From NCBI GenBank assembly GCA_964642855.1, contig CAZXSK010000009.1, positions 14,589 through 78,588 on the forward strand: a DNA stretch of 64,000 nucleotides. Reading direction: 5' to 3'. The position numbers and the translations under genes are program-made. This document shows positions 17,521-25,378 of this stretch, piece by piece; the first letter of the stretch is position 1, and each line of letters opens with the position of its first letter. The notes beneath the pieces were generated by a model. The model searched no databases. It worked only from the letters and a program-made list of their open reading frames with translations, and was not told the origin of the DNA. This stretch comes from CAZXSK01 sp964642855 (GTDB lineage Bacteria > Planctomycetota > Phycisphaerae > SM23-33).

Positions 17521-18867
17521 ATGTTTTCCCGAATTCTGGTCGCCAACCGAGGCGAGGTCGCGCTGCGGATCATTCGGGCGTGCAAGGAACTGGGTGTCGA
17601 GAGCGTGGCGATCTTCTCCGAGGCCGATCGCGACGCGAGCTATCTCCATCTGGCCGACGAGCGGATCTGTATCGGTCCGGGACCGTCAGCGGAGAGCTAT
17701 CTGAATATTCCGCGGATCATCGCAGCGGCGGAAATTGCCGACGTGCAGGCGATCCATCCCGGGTACGGGTTCCTTGCCGAGAACGCCCATTTCGCCGAGG
17801 TCTGCCGCGACTGCAAGATCGAGTTCATCGGCCCGAGTGTCGAGAGCATGCAGTTGCTTGGAGACAAGATCAAGGCCAAGGAAATCGCGCGCAAGGCAAA
17901 GGTGCCGATGGCCCCGGACTCTGCGGGCGGCGTCGACAGCGTCGAAGACGCAGTGAAGATCGCCGAGAAGATCGGCTTCCCCGTGGCGATCAAGGCTGCC
18001 GCGGGCGGTGGGGGGCGAGGCATCCGCTTCGCGCACAACGAGACCTCCCTGCGGAGTCTTTTCAAACAGGCCCAGGCCGAAGCGGAGATCGCCTTCGGGG
18101 ACGGCCGGCTTTACATGGAGAAGTGCATCGAGAACTTCCGCCACATCGAGGTCCAGGTTCTCGGTGATCATCACGGCAACGTGGTGCATCTGTTCGAGCG
18201 TGAGTGCTCCGTCCAGCGTCGCAGGCAGAAGGTTGTCGAAGAGACCCCGTCGCCCGGACTCACCGAAGAGAAGCGCCGGGAAGTCTGCGAGGCGGCGGTT
18301 CGCCTGGCCAAGGCCGCAGATTACCACAATGCAGGCACGGTCGAATTCATGCTGGACCAGGACGACAACTTCTACTTCCTGGAGGTCAACACGCGGATCC
18401 AGGTCGAGCACCCGATCACCGAAATGGTTACGGGACAGGACCTGGTGCAGTGGCAGTTGAAGGTGGCATCGGGCGAACCGCTGACGATCAAGCAGGAAGA
18501 CATTCGCCAGACCGGCCACGCTATCGAGTGCCGCATCAACGCAGAGGACCCGGACAATGGCTTCCGGCCTTCGCCGGGACCGGTGGAAGCGTTTGTGGCT
18601 CCGGGTGGCCTGGGGGTGCGGTGGGATTCGCACGTGTACCAAGGCTATGTGATCCCCCCGACGTACGACAGCCTGGTGGGCAAGCTCATCGTCTACCGCC
18701 CCACGCGTGACGACGCGATCCGTGTGGGCAAGCGAGCGCTGGACGAGTTCGTGATTTACCCGACGAAGACAACGATCCCGCTGTGCAGGCGGGTACTCAA
18801 CCACGAGCGATTCGTGCAGGGCCGATGGGACACGACCTACATCGAACGGGAAATGCTGAACCAATGA
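17521..18867 (+). CDS. accC: Biotin carboxylase subunit of acetyl-CoA carboxylase
   Basis: The product has 448 residues, the standard length. The sequence opens [20 protein letters not shown]. It carries [16 protein letters not shown], the ATP-grasp glycine loop [32 protein letters not shown] and the active-site [13 protein letters not shown]. It carboxylates biotin on AccB using ATP and bicarbonate in the cytoplasm. AAGGGAG lies upstream of the ATG, and the gap after accB is 21 bases. accA and accD are not in the window. A short GC-rich hairpin in 18868-18900 precedes the next gene and could stop transcription, but it has no T-run. Confidence 0.97.
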   Translation: MFSRILVANRGEVALRIIRACKELGVESVAIFSEADRDASYLHLADERICIGPGPSAESYLNIPRIIAAAEIADVQAIHPGYGFLAENAHFAEVCRDCKIEFIGPSVESMQLLGDKIKAKEIARKAKVPMAPDSAGGVDSVEDAVKIAEKIGFPVAIKAAAGGGGRGIRFAHNETSLRSLFKQAQAEAEIAFGDGRLYMEKCIENFRHIEVQVLGDHHGNVVHLFERECSVQRRRQKVVEETPSPGLTEEKRREVCEAAVRLAKAADYHNAGTVEFMLDQDDNFYFLEVNTRIQVEHPITEMVTGQDLVQWQLKVASGEPLTIKQEDIRQTGHAIECRINAEDPDNGFRPSPGPVEAFVAPGGLGVRWDSHVYQGYVIPPTYDSLVGKLIVYRPTRDDAIRVGKRALDEFVIYPTKTTIPLCRRVLNHERFVQGRWDTTYIEREMLNQ

Positions 18868-18931
18868 CAACCGCGTGGCCTCGGCCGGGGCCGCGGGTAT
18901 CTTCTTCGCTCGTAACACAAGGATTCCAACC

Positions 18932-20155
18932 ATGAGTATGATCAAAGGCAACGCAGTCATAGGCCAGTCCGGCGGACCAACCGCGGTGATCAACCAGTCG
19001 CTGGTAGGCGTGGTCGAGACGCTGAAAGGGTGTCGTCAGATCCCCAAGATCCTGGGCGCGCACCACGGCGTCGCGGGAATCGTGAAGGACGATTTCATCG
19101 ATCTCAAGAAGCTCGACAAGAAGACACTCGAGCTGATCGCCGGCACGCCGGCCTCGGCGTTGGGCTCCAGTCGGGACAAACCCGACCAAGCCTATTGTGA
19201 AAAGATCTTCGAGATCTTTGAGAAGAACGACGTGCGGTATTTCTTCTACATTGGCGGGAACGACTCGGCCGACACCGCGCGCATCGTCAACGAGATGGCC
19301 AAGGATCAGGGCTACGAACTGCGATGCTTCCACGTGCCCAAGACCATCGATAACGATCTGCGCGTGACCGACCATACGCCGGGCTACGGCTCGGCTGCGA
19401 AGTTCGTGGCTTCGGCGTTCATGGGTGAAGACCGCGACAACGCGGCCCTGCCGGGCGTGAAAGTGTCGGTGGTGATGGGACGCAATGCCGGCTGGCTGAC
19501 CGCGGCCAGCGTGTTGGGACGGATCGACGACAAGTGCGGCCCGCACCTGGTTTACGTTCCGGAGGTCCCGTTCGACGTCAAGAAGTTCACCGACGATGTC
19601 GCCAAGGCGTACGACAAGCACGGACGCTGCCTGATCGCTGTTTCCGAGGGCATCGCCGACGAGACGGGAACCCCCATGGCGGTGAACCTGGCCGAGCGGT
19701 TGGGGCACACCGTCGAACGCGACAGCCACGGCAACGTGCAGCTTTCCGGCTCGGGTGCCCTGGGTGATTTCCTGGCTGAGTTCATCAAGAAGAACGTATC
19801 TTCGGGCAAGCGGGGCAAGAAGCTTCGCGTCCGGGCGGACACGTACGGCTACCTGCAGCGTTCGTTCGCGGGGTATGCCAGCGAGGTCGACCAGAAGGAA
19901 GCCCGAACCTGCGGACAGAAGGCCGCGGAGCTGGCCTTGAAGGGTGACATCGACGGCACGATCGTCATGAAGCGTGCGAAGGGCACCGCCTACAAGATCA
20001 GTTACCAGCGAGCGGAGCTTCAGGAAGTCGCGCGGGAGACCAAGGACCTGCCCAAGAAGTTCATCAACAAGGCGGGTAACAACATCACCGGAGCGTTCGT
20101 GAAGTACGCACTGCCGCTGGCAGGCAAGATGCCCGAGATCGGCAAGCTGTTCTAG
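18932..20155 (+). CDS. pfp: Diphosphate-dependent 6-phosphofructokinase
   Basis: The product has 407 residues from the ATG at 18932, preceded by AAGGAT. It belongs to the phosphofructokinase A family: QSGGPTAVINQS at the N-terminus, GGNDSADTA at residues 108-116 and PKTIDNDL at 136-143. The diagnostic position after GG-D is aspartate (111) instead of the glycine of ATP-dependent enzymes, and a lysine (137) replaces the glycine of PGTIDND. Both indicate diphosphate as the phosphate donor, making the step reversible. The asparagine at 110, where many members have aspartate, is a known variant. A terminator follows at 20183-20216. It is convergent with phosphoglycerate mutase. Confidence 0.9.
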   Translation: MSMIKGNAVIGQSGGPTAVINQSLVGVVETLKGCRQIPKILGAHHGVAGIVKDDFIDLKKLDKKTLELIAGTPASALGSSRDKPDQAYCEKIFEIFEKNDVRYFFYIGGNDSADTARIVNEMAKDQGYELRCFHVPKTIDNDLRVTDHTPGYGSAAKFVASAFMGEDRDNAALPGVKVSVVMGRNAGWLTAASVLGRIDDKCGPHLVYVPEVPFDVKKFTDDVAKAYDKHGRCLIAVSEGIADETGTPMAVNLAERLGHTVERDSHGNVQLSGSGALGDFLAEFIKKNVSSGKRGKKLRVRADTYGYLQRSFAGYASEVDQKEARTCGQKAAELALKGDIDGTIVMKRAKGTAYKISYQRAELQEVARETKDLPKKFINKAGNNITGAFVKYALPLAGKMPEIGKLF

Positions 20156-20182
20156 GTCCTGCCGATTCGCCAGATAAATCAG

Positions 20183-20216
20183 AAGCCCCCGCTCCGGCAA
20201 GGAGTGGGGGCTTTTC
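20183..20216. terminator. Strong terminator between pfp and apgM
   Basis: A 13-bp stem AAGCCCCCGCTCC (20183-20195) with GGAGTGGGGGCTT (20201-20213), with one G-T wobble and a GGCAA loop, followed by TTC on the plus strand. The upstream A residues let it also work for the opposing apgM gene. Confidence 0.85.
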
Positions 20217-20254
20217 GTATCGATGTCCGGCTTGGTGTTCGACGGCGGGGTCGG

Positions 20255-21466
20255 TCAGGCGCCGAATTTGTCGAGCTTGCCCGCGTGGGCCATCATCAGG
20301 CCCATGATCTCCTTGGCGTAGATGGTTCCGATCTGGCCGCTGCGACAGTGGATGTCGTCGAAGGGCATGCCGTCACCGCCCCGCATGTTGGGTCCGTTGA
20401 GCAGCAGGGGAACCGGATGCCAGCTGTGGGACATCATGCTCGGGGGGGTGGAGTGGTCACCCGTGATGACCAGCACGTCCGGTTTCCCGGCCAATTCACC
20501 AATGGCGGCGTCCATCTCCTCGATCCGCTGCACCTTGGCATCGAGATCGCCGTCCTCGCCGGTCTTGTCGGTGTACTTGAAGTGGGCAAAGACGAAGGTG
20601 TGATCTTCCAGCGCCTTGGCCGCATGGATGCAGACATCCTTGGCGGTTGTGGGTTCGGACACCACGGGGATACCCACGAGTCTCGCCACGCCCCGGTACA
20701 TGGGGTAGCCCGCGACCGCAGCCGGGTTGACCTGGTAGCGATCCGGGAACCGCGGCCAGTCGGGGAACTTGGCAAAGCCTCGCGCGAGAATGAAGTTGGC
20801 TTTCTCTTCGTCTTTAAGGATATCGCGGACCTGCCCGAGAAGGTCAGCCACGATGCTTGCGGTTTTTGAATCGGCGTGTTTCCCGCGGTCCGGAGCGAGG
20901 GGTTCTTCTCCGGTGGCCTGGGGGTCGGTCTCACCGATGTTGTCGTCAAGCCCGTCGCCACGGAGGACCATCAGCGCCCGGTGCTCGGCGACGGTTTCAA
21001 AGAGCACTTCCACGCCCTCGGGGCACTTGATGCCATCACGGATCTTCTGGAGGACGCGCTTGTTCTCATCGTCGCCAATGCGGCCGGCTCGGCGGTCGGA
21101 CACCTTGCCGTCCGCATCGAGCGTGCAGAAGTTCAGCCTGGCTGCGACGTCGCGATCTTCCAGCGGGAACTCGATGCCCAGTGCGCTGAGTACGCCGCGG
21201 CCCACTTTGTAGAGGATCGGGTCGTAGCCGAAGAGTCCGAGGTGGCCCGGGCCCGAGCCCGGGGTGATTCCCTGGGCGACCGGGATCGACTGGCCGAGGG
21301 CGCTGTTCCTGGCGAGCTCGTCGAGGTTGGGGGTCTTGGCGATCTGAAGGGCAGTACCCTTGCCGTCGTTGTCACAGTCTCCCACGCCGTCCATGACCAG
21401 CAGGCACATGGTCTTGTCGTTGGCCGAGGCCAGGGAGCTCAGCAGGTTGCCGTATGTATCTTCCAT
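20255..21466 (-). CDS. apgM: 2,3-bisphosphoglycerate-independent phosphoglycerate mutase, archaeal type
   Basis: The product has 403 residues, shorter than the 500-residue GpmI form and typical of the ApgM group of the alkaline-phosphatase superfamily. It has the metal-binding MDGVGDCDNDGKGTALQIAKTPNLDELA, the ITPGSGPGHLGLFGYDP region with the candidate nucleophilic serine, VFAHFKYTDKTGEDGD and ITGDHSTPPSMMSHSWHPVPLLL. It interconverts 3- and 2-phosphoglycerate with two divalent metal ions in the cytoplasm. It sits tail-to-tail with pfp, pairing two glycolytic enzymes that are reversible or unusual in bacteria. Confidence 0.92.
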   Translation of the reverse strand: MEDTYGNLLSSLASANDKTMCLLVMDGVGDCDNDGKGTALQIAKTPNLDELARNSALGQSIPVAQGITPGSGPGHLGLFGYDPILYKVGRGVLSALGIEFPLEDRDVAARLNFCTLDADGKVSDRRAGRIGDDENKRVLQKIRDGIKCPEGVEVLFETVAEHRALMVLRGDGLDDNIGETDPQATGEEPLAPDRGKHADSKTASIVADLLGQVRDILKDEEKANFILARGFAKFPDWPRFPDRYQVNPAAVAGYPMYRGVARLVGIPVVSEPTTAKDVCIHAAKALEDHTFVFAHFKYTDKTGEDGDLDAKVQRIEEMDAAIGELAGKPDVLVITGDHSTPPSMMSHSWHPVPLLLNGPNMRGGDGMPFDDIHCRSGQIGTIYAKEIMGLMMAHAGKLDKFGA

Positions 21467-21584
21467 CTCTCAGTATCCTTCTTGCTTGGGAACACGAGCG
21501 GTTGCGAACGTCGGCCGGGTAGTCTATCAGCCGCGCCGGTGCTTTTCTACGCCCAGGTCGGCAAAAGCGGAACTCCCCCAGGCC

Positions 21585-22124
21585 TCAGCGGATGGGCTTC
21601 TGGCCGTGTTTGTCCCGCAACTTCTGTGCGGCGGTAAACAGTTGAGGGTCCTGCTTGAGAAGGGAGATCAGGTTGCTGGTGGTGATGCCAAGCCACCCTG
21701 CGGCGTCGGAAAGCCTCGCTTCGAAGGTTTCCACGACGTCGAGCACCCGCGCGGTGACAGGCCAGAACCGGTGATCCTTTCTGCCGATCTGGATATGCTT
21801 CCGACCGGTGGCCTGTCCGCCCTTTCGCACGTGGATGCACTCTGCCAGTTCCGGAGGGGGCGTGCCTCCCGGGTCGATCGGTGCCCGCATCTGGCAGGCG
21901 ATGGTCGCCCTCAGTCTGCGCACGGCCAGCCGCTTGTTGTCGTGCTGGGACCGGGACTGGTCTCCGTGAGCTGACAGACCGGTAGGCTTGTGACGCAGGC
22001 GCACGGCTGAGGAGACCTTGTTTCTATGTTGTCCGCCGGGCCCAGACGCCTTATAGGTGTCGACCTCGCATTGCTTTAGGAGCTGCTGGTCAGAGAGCCC
22101 GAGAAAATCTCGGTGTGTGCACAT
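21585..22124 (-). CDS. GGQ-domain release-factor-like protein
   Basis: The product has 179 residues. The N-terminal part holds the peptidyl-tRNA hydrolysis motif: TYKASGPGGQHRNKVSSAVRL with GGQ at residues 30-32, followed by the basic THGDQSRSQHDNKRLAVRRL-like stretch seen in RF1/RF2 domain 3. There is no stop-codon-recognition domain. A C-terminal extension of about 100 residues carries a second, unrelated KGGQATGRKHIQIGRKDHRFW phrase and an HTH-like segment (DAAGWLGITTSNLISLL). It probably rescues stalled ribosomes like ArfB or modifies some RNA substrate. The start ATG at 22124 lacks an obvious ribosome-binding site and a TATCAT box lies only seven bases upstream, so leaderless expression is possible. 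Confidence 0.75.
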   Translation of the reverse strand: MCTHRDFLGLSDQQLLKQCEVDTYKASGPGGQHRNKVSSAVRLRHKPTGLSAHGDQSRSQHDNKRLAVRRLRATIACQMRAPIDPGGTPPPELAECIHVRKGGQATGRKHIQIGRKDHRFWPVTARVLDVVETFEARLSDAAGWLGITTSNLISLLKQDPQLFTAAQKLRDKHGQKPIR

Positions 22125-22203
22125 GGAAGCAATGATAGGACGGGTCCGGGGCCAGATACAATGGTCAAAAAGGTCTTGGGTGCATGCTGAGGGCTTTTCC
22201 GGG

Positions 22204-22232
22204 TTGTCGGGTTTCGGGCCCTGCAGTACAAT
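22204..22232 (+). promoter_or_regulatory. Sigma-70-like promoter for the TPR gene
   Basis: TTGTCG (22204-22209), a 17-bp spacer and TACAAT (22227-22232). It gives a leader of about 105 nt before the ATG at 22345. Confidence 0.6.
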
Positions 22233-22344
22233 GGGCTCATGCCCTGGAGGGGGCAAACCGGAGGGCAGCAGGAGCGGCCGATACCGGGCTTCTCCCGCAC
22301 TGCCAATACCTTGCGACACTGCTCATACATCTGGATATCGTGCC

Positions 22345-23706
22345 ATGACCGACAGGCCAACCAATGAATGGATGGACCCGGAATCCCGGGTGGACCGTGC
22401 TCACGAACTGTACAAGGAGGGACGCTGGAGAGAGGCCGCCGACGAGCTTCGCCAGGCGATTCGGGTGAATCCCAATAACGCCTCGTGGCATTTCAACCTG
22501 GGTCTGACCCTCGAAGCCATGGAGGAATATGACTTCGCGTGTGACGCATTCCGTAGCGCCTTGCAGCTCCAGCCTGACGATGTCGAGACGCTCAATTGTC
22601 TCGGAGTGAACCTCACCCGCGTGGGTAAATACGCCGAGTCGCTCGACTGTTTCAAGGCGATCGAGAAGATCGATCCCTCGTACGAGCCGTGCTACTGCAA
22701 CCGGATCGTCACGTACACTGAGATTGGTCGGCATGACGACGCCGAGGTGATGTTCTACCTCGCCAGGCTGTTCGTCGATGAGTGCCCGCTGTGCTTCTAC
22801 AACGTTGGAAGCAGTTTTTACGAGCGGGACGACCTTCGCCGGGCCGTCTACTGCTGGCAGCAGGCGCTGCGGATCGACCCGGGTCATCCCCATGCCAACG
22901 CTCGTCTGGCCGAGGCGTACTGGCGCAACGGTGAACTCAATAAGGCCAAGCACCATTACGAAGCCGAACTGCTGATTAACGCGCGCGACGTAGCTACGTT
23001 GACCGATCTCGGCGAATTGCTGCTTGAGATGAAGCAGCCCGCCAAGGCGGAAGAAGCCCTGCGACGGGGGATGGAGATCCAGCCGGGCGATCAGGGGGCA
23101 CGCTACCAGTGGGCCCGCATGCTCATCGCCCGCGAGCGCTACGACGAGGCCTCGCGTTGTCTGCAGAAACTCCTGGCCGAGCAAAAGGACTATCCGGGAG
23201 CGAACGCTGCGATGGCCAAGGCGTTGATTCGCCAGGAGAAGATCAACGAGGGCGCCAAGTACCTGGTAGCCGAACTGAAACGATGCGGCGACGACGCGGA
23301 CATGATGCACGAGGTCGGCGAGTTGCTGATCGAGGCCCACATGACCCGCCAGGCGATGGACGTGTTTCGCAAGCTGGTACGGATTCGTCCGGACGATCCC
23401 TACGCCCAGCACAACCTTGCTGTCAGCTGTTTCATGCTCGATCGAATGGACGAGGGCATCATCCACTGTCGACGGGCACTGAAGATCAAGCCGGACTATC
23501 CGCTGGCCCTGTACAACATCGCCCTGGCGTATCATCGCAAGGGAGATGTCTCGCGGGCTCGTCGGTATGTGTCCAAGGCTCTGGAACTGGACCCGACCGA
23601 CGAGCACGCCACCAAGCTGGCGGGAAAGCTTGTGCCCAAGGGGTTCCTTGGGCGGCTTGTCGCGAAGATCCAGGGCGATCAGCCGGGCGAGATCCAGGGA
23701 CGATAG
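22345..23706 (+). CDS. Tetratricopeptide-repeat protein
   Basis: The product has 453 residues. It is made almost entirely of TPR units, about ten, with the usual W/L/G/A/P spacing, for example AIRVNPNNASWHFNLGLTLEAMEEYDFACDAFRSAL and ALKIKPDYPLALYNIALAYHRKGDVSRARRYVSKAL. There is no signal peptide, and the first 20 residues are charged, so it is probably cytoplasmic. Two cysteine-rich spots occur between repeats (EPCYCN, ECPLCFYN). TPR stacks bind partner proteins. The partner is unknown. Promoter and terminator on both sides mark it as monocistronic. The ATG at 22345 has no strong ribosome-binding site but begins where the repeat-bearing sequence becomes regular. Confidence 0.85.
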   Translation: MTDRPTNEWMDPESRVDRAHELYKEGRWREAADELRQAIRVNPNNASWHFNLGLTLEAMEEYDFACDAFRSALQLQPDDVETLNCLGVNLTRVGKYAESLDCFKAIEKIDPSYEPCYCNRIVTYTEIGRHDDAEVMFYLARLFVDECPLCFYNVGSSFYERDDLRRAVYCWQQALRIDPGHPHANARLAEAYWRNGELNKAKHHYEAELLINARDVATLTDLGELLLEMKQPAKAEEALRRGMEIQPGDQGARYQWARMLIARERYDEASRCLQKLLAEQKDYPGANAAMAKALIRQEKINEGAKYLVAELKRCGDDADMMHEVGELLIEAHMTRQAMDVFRKLVRIRPDDPYAQHNLAVSCFMLDRMDEGIIHCRRALKIKPDYPLALYNIALAYHRKGDVSRARRYVSKALELDPTDEHATKLAGKLVPKGFLGRLVAKIQGDQPGEIQGR

Positions 23707-23739
23707 TTTCTCAGAGAATCTGCTTTGTGCGGTCAGAAG

Positions 23740-23769
23740 CGCGGCGGGCGCCTTACCCCGCCGCGTTTT
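23740..23769 (+). terminator. Terminator after the TPR gene
   Basis: A perfect 9-bp stem CGCGGCGGG (23740-23748) with CCCGCCGCG (23757-23765), an 8-nt loop and a following TTTT. Confidence 0.8.
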
Positions 23770-23786
23770 CCTGCGCCGTCAGTCAC

Positions 23787-23816
23787 TGGCCAAGGTTGCC
23801 AGCATGCCGGTATACT
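23787..23816 (+). promoter_or_regulatory. Possible promoter for the hydroxyacid dehydrogenase
   Basis: TGGCCA (23787-23792), an 18-bp spacer and TATACT (23811-23816). The -10 box is good. The -35 box is poor. Confidence 0.35.
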
Positions 23817-23884
23817 GGCCGGTGCGATGATAGCGGGTCATTGACTCCGCCGCCGAATCCGAGAATCTCCAGAGAGAACAGACC

Positions 23885-24817
23885 ATGCCCGTATACGTCG
23901 TAAGCGAACCGTTGAATGAATCGAGCATCGAGTACTTGAGCCAGCAGGGCGAGGTGATCCGTACGGATCCGGATGGCGTTCTGGACGCCATCGGTCCGGC
24001 AGATGGTCTCGTGGTGCGGACCTATACCCAGGTCAATGAGGAGCTTCTTGACCGGGCGCCCAACCTGAAAGTGGTCGGACGAGCTGGAGTCGCCCTGGAG
24101 AACATCGACATTTCCGCTTGCCGAGCGCGGGGCGTGGAGGTCGTGCATACCCCCGCCGCCAATACCCTGGCCGTGGTGGACTACACCATGCGAATGATCA
24201 TCGAGTTGAACCGCCGTTTTCCAGAGATGACCGGTCCCCAGCCGGCCGAGGAATTCCATGCGTCCCGCAAGTTCACTTACGGGCGGTTTCTGGCCAACGC
24301 CACCTTGGGCATCGTTGGCGTGGGCCGGATTGGCAGCCGGGTGGGCAGGGCCGCCGTCGGCCTGGGAATGAACGTTCTGACCAACGACATACTCGATATC
24401 GATCTGGACTATCCCCACCAGGCCGTGGACAAGGAAACGCTTTACGCCCAGAGCGATATCGTGACCATCCACGTTCCGCTGACCGAACGGACCGAGAAGT
24501 TCATCGACGCCGACGCGTTGAGCAAGTTCAAGGAGGGGGCCCAGTTCATCAACTGCGCCCGCGGGCAGTGTGTCGACTACCATGCGCTCGCCGAGGCGAT
24601 ACGCGTTGGGAAGATCGCTGCTGCGGCGATCGATTGCCACGACCCCGAGCCGCCGCCTGCGGACTATCCGATGTACGGCCTGGAGAACGTGATCCTGACT
24701 CCCCACATTGCCGCCCGGGTCCCCGACGCCGTGCAGAACATGTGCGACGTCGTCTACGACGTGGTCCGCGTGGTCAAAGGCGAGTCCCCCGAGTATCCTG
24801 CGCCCGGCGAGAAGTGA
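23885..24817 (+). CDS. D-2-hydroxyacid dehydrogenase (phosphoglycerate-dehydrogenase-like)
   Basis: The product has 310 residues without an ACT domain. The N-terminal VVGRAGVALENIDISACRARGV and the NAD-binding GVGRIGSRVG at residues 145-154 are typical. Catalytic residues are visible as arginine 226 in NCARGQCVD, glutamate 255 in DPEPPPADYP and histidine 274 in TPHIAA. The usual ARGG is ARGQ here. It oxidises a D-2-hydroxyacid with NAD in the cytoplasm. 3-phosphoglycerate (serine synthesis) or another sugar acid is possible, and lack of the ACT domain leaves this open. The phosphoglycerate mutase gene is nearby but in a different unit. It ends 31 bases before the minus-strand ncRNA terminator. 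Confidence 0.82.
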   Translation: MPVYVVSEPLNESSIEYLSQQGEVIRTDPDGVLDAIGPADGLVVRTYTQVNEELLDRAPNLKVVGRAGVALENIDISACRARGVEVVHTPAANTLAVVDYTMRMIIELNRRFPEMTGPQPAEEFHASRKFTYGRFLANATLGIVGVGRIGSRVGRAAVGLGMNVLTNDILDIDLDYPHQAVDKETLYAQSDIVTIHVPLTERTEKFIDADALSKFKEGAQFINCARGQCVDYHALAEAIRVGKIAAAAIDCHDPEPPPADYPMYGLENVILTPHIAARVPDAVQNMCDVVYDVVRVVKGESPEYPAPGEK

Positions 24818-24848
24818 GCAAGGCGGCACGTTCGGAATGAATGCGCAT

Positions 24849-24913
24849 AAAAAAGCGCCAGCCACCTGGCAGTTGCGCAGGGGGAGACGCAACAGACCAC
24901 ACGGCGGCTGGCG
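24849..24913 (-). terminator. Terminator of the candidate small RNA
   Basis: Outer stem CGCCAGCC (24856-24863 on plus) with GGCTGGCG (24906-24913), inner stem GTTGCG (24872-24877) with CGCAAC (24888-24893). On the minus strand the outer stem is followed by six T. The long loop makes it more than a plain terminator. Confidence 0.65.
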
Positions 24914-25064
24914 GTATCGGTTCGCCTCGGCGCGCACAACCAAGCCTGCAGAACCGTGTTGAGTTCAGGGAAACCCAAGCCGGCGGGCTCGGAACAGAAG
25001 ACAGTGCGCATCCAAAGGCGATAGCAATTCTTGTTTTCAAAGCCCGGTTGAAACCTCCCGAGCC
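24849..25064 (-). ncRNA. Candidate structured small RNA, about 215 nt
   Basis: In a 560-bp stretch with no convincing protein gene, the minus strand holds a complete transcription unit: promoter at 25099-25071, a start near 25064, and a hairpin plus T-run ending near 24849. The predicted 5' end GGCUCGGGA can pair over nine bases with UUCCGAGCC about 75 nt downstream (near 24990), enclosing a second hairpin GUUUCAA/UUGAAAAC. A further helix (GGGUU/AACUC) and a possible long-range GCGCAC/GUGCGC pairing follow, then a terminator with an inner GUUGCG/CGCAAC stem. None of the landmarks of 4.5S/SRP RNA, tmRNA or RNase P RNA was seen. A 6S-type role cannot be tested by eye. Identity unknown, structure proposed by hand. 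Confidence 0.55.
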
Positions 25065-25070
25065 AACGGG

Positions 25071-25099
25071 AGTATACAGTACATCCACTACGCGGGCAA
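25071..25099 (-). promoter_or_regulatory. Promoter of the candidate small RNA, with A-tract upstream
   Basis: On the minus strand TTGCCC (25099-25094), a 17-bp spacer and TATACT (25076-25071), the best -10 in the window. A run of nine A (plus-strand T, 25121-25129) and GAAAAT lie about 20 bp upstream, in UP-element position. Confidence 0.65.
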
Positions 25100-25141
25100 A
25101 CCAGCCGCGATTTTCGTTACTTTTTTTTTCGCATCGAGATA

Positions 25142-25153
25142 GAACGATCGTTC
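25142..25153. promoter_or_regulatory. Perfect 12-bp palindrome upstream of the small RNA promoter
   Basis: GAACGATCGTTC at 25142-25153, overlapping GTTCGAAC (25150-25157). It lies about 45 bp upstream of the -35 box and could be a protein-binding site. There is no direct evidence. Confidence 0.35.
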
Positions 25154-25322
25154 GAACGGAAAATGCTTTCAATAGCAGGCTTTCCGCGATTCGCTCTTCA
25201 CGCCCGAACTCCCACCGAAGTCGCTTCCGAAATGGTGTATCTGTCCGGTGATCCTCCCACAAGAGAAAGTTCTTCCAGACCGTGGTATCTCACCTTCTCG
25301 GTCTTGTTCGCGCGCAAGGCAT

Positions 25323-25361
25323 CCGGTCTGTCCGGAGGCGGTCGCACCCCGACCAGACCGG
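25323..25361 (-). terminator. Structured 3' end downstream of the YeeE/YedE pair
   Basis: Stem CCGGTCTG (25323-25330) with CAGACCGG (25354-25361), stacked on GTCG (25341-25344) with CGAC (25350-25353). It lies 18 bases past the stop at 25379. No T-run follows, so factor-independent termination is doubtful. The rest of 25154-25322 shows nothing clear. Confidence 0.4.
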
Positions 25362-25378
25362 CCGATCGGTACTCTTGT

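Noticed and set aside
24849..25064. 4.5S (SRP) RNA, tmRNA or RNase P RNA
   Set aside because: The conserved GGAAG loop, the tRNA-like ends and the RNase P core were looked for on both strands and not found.
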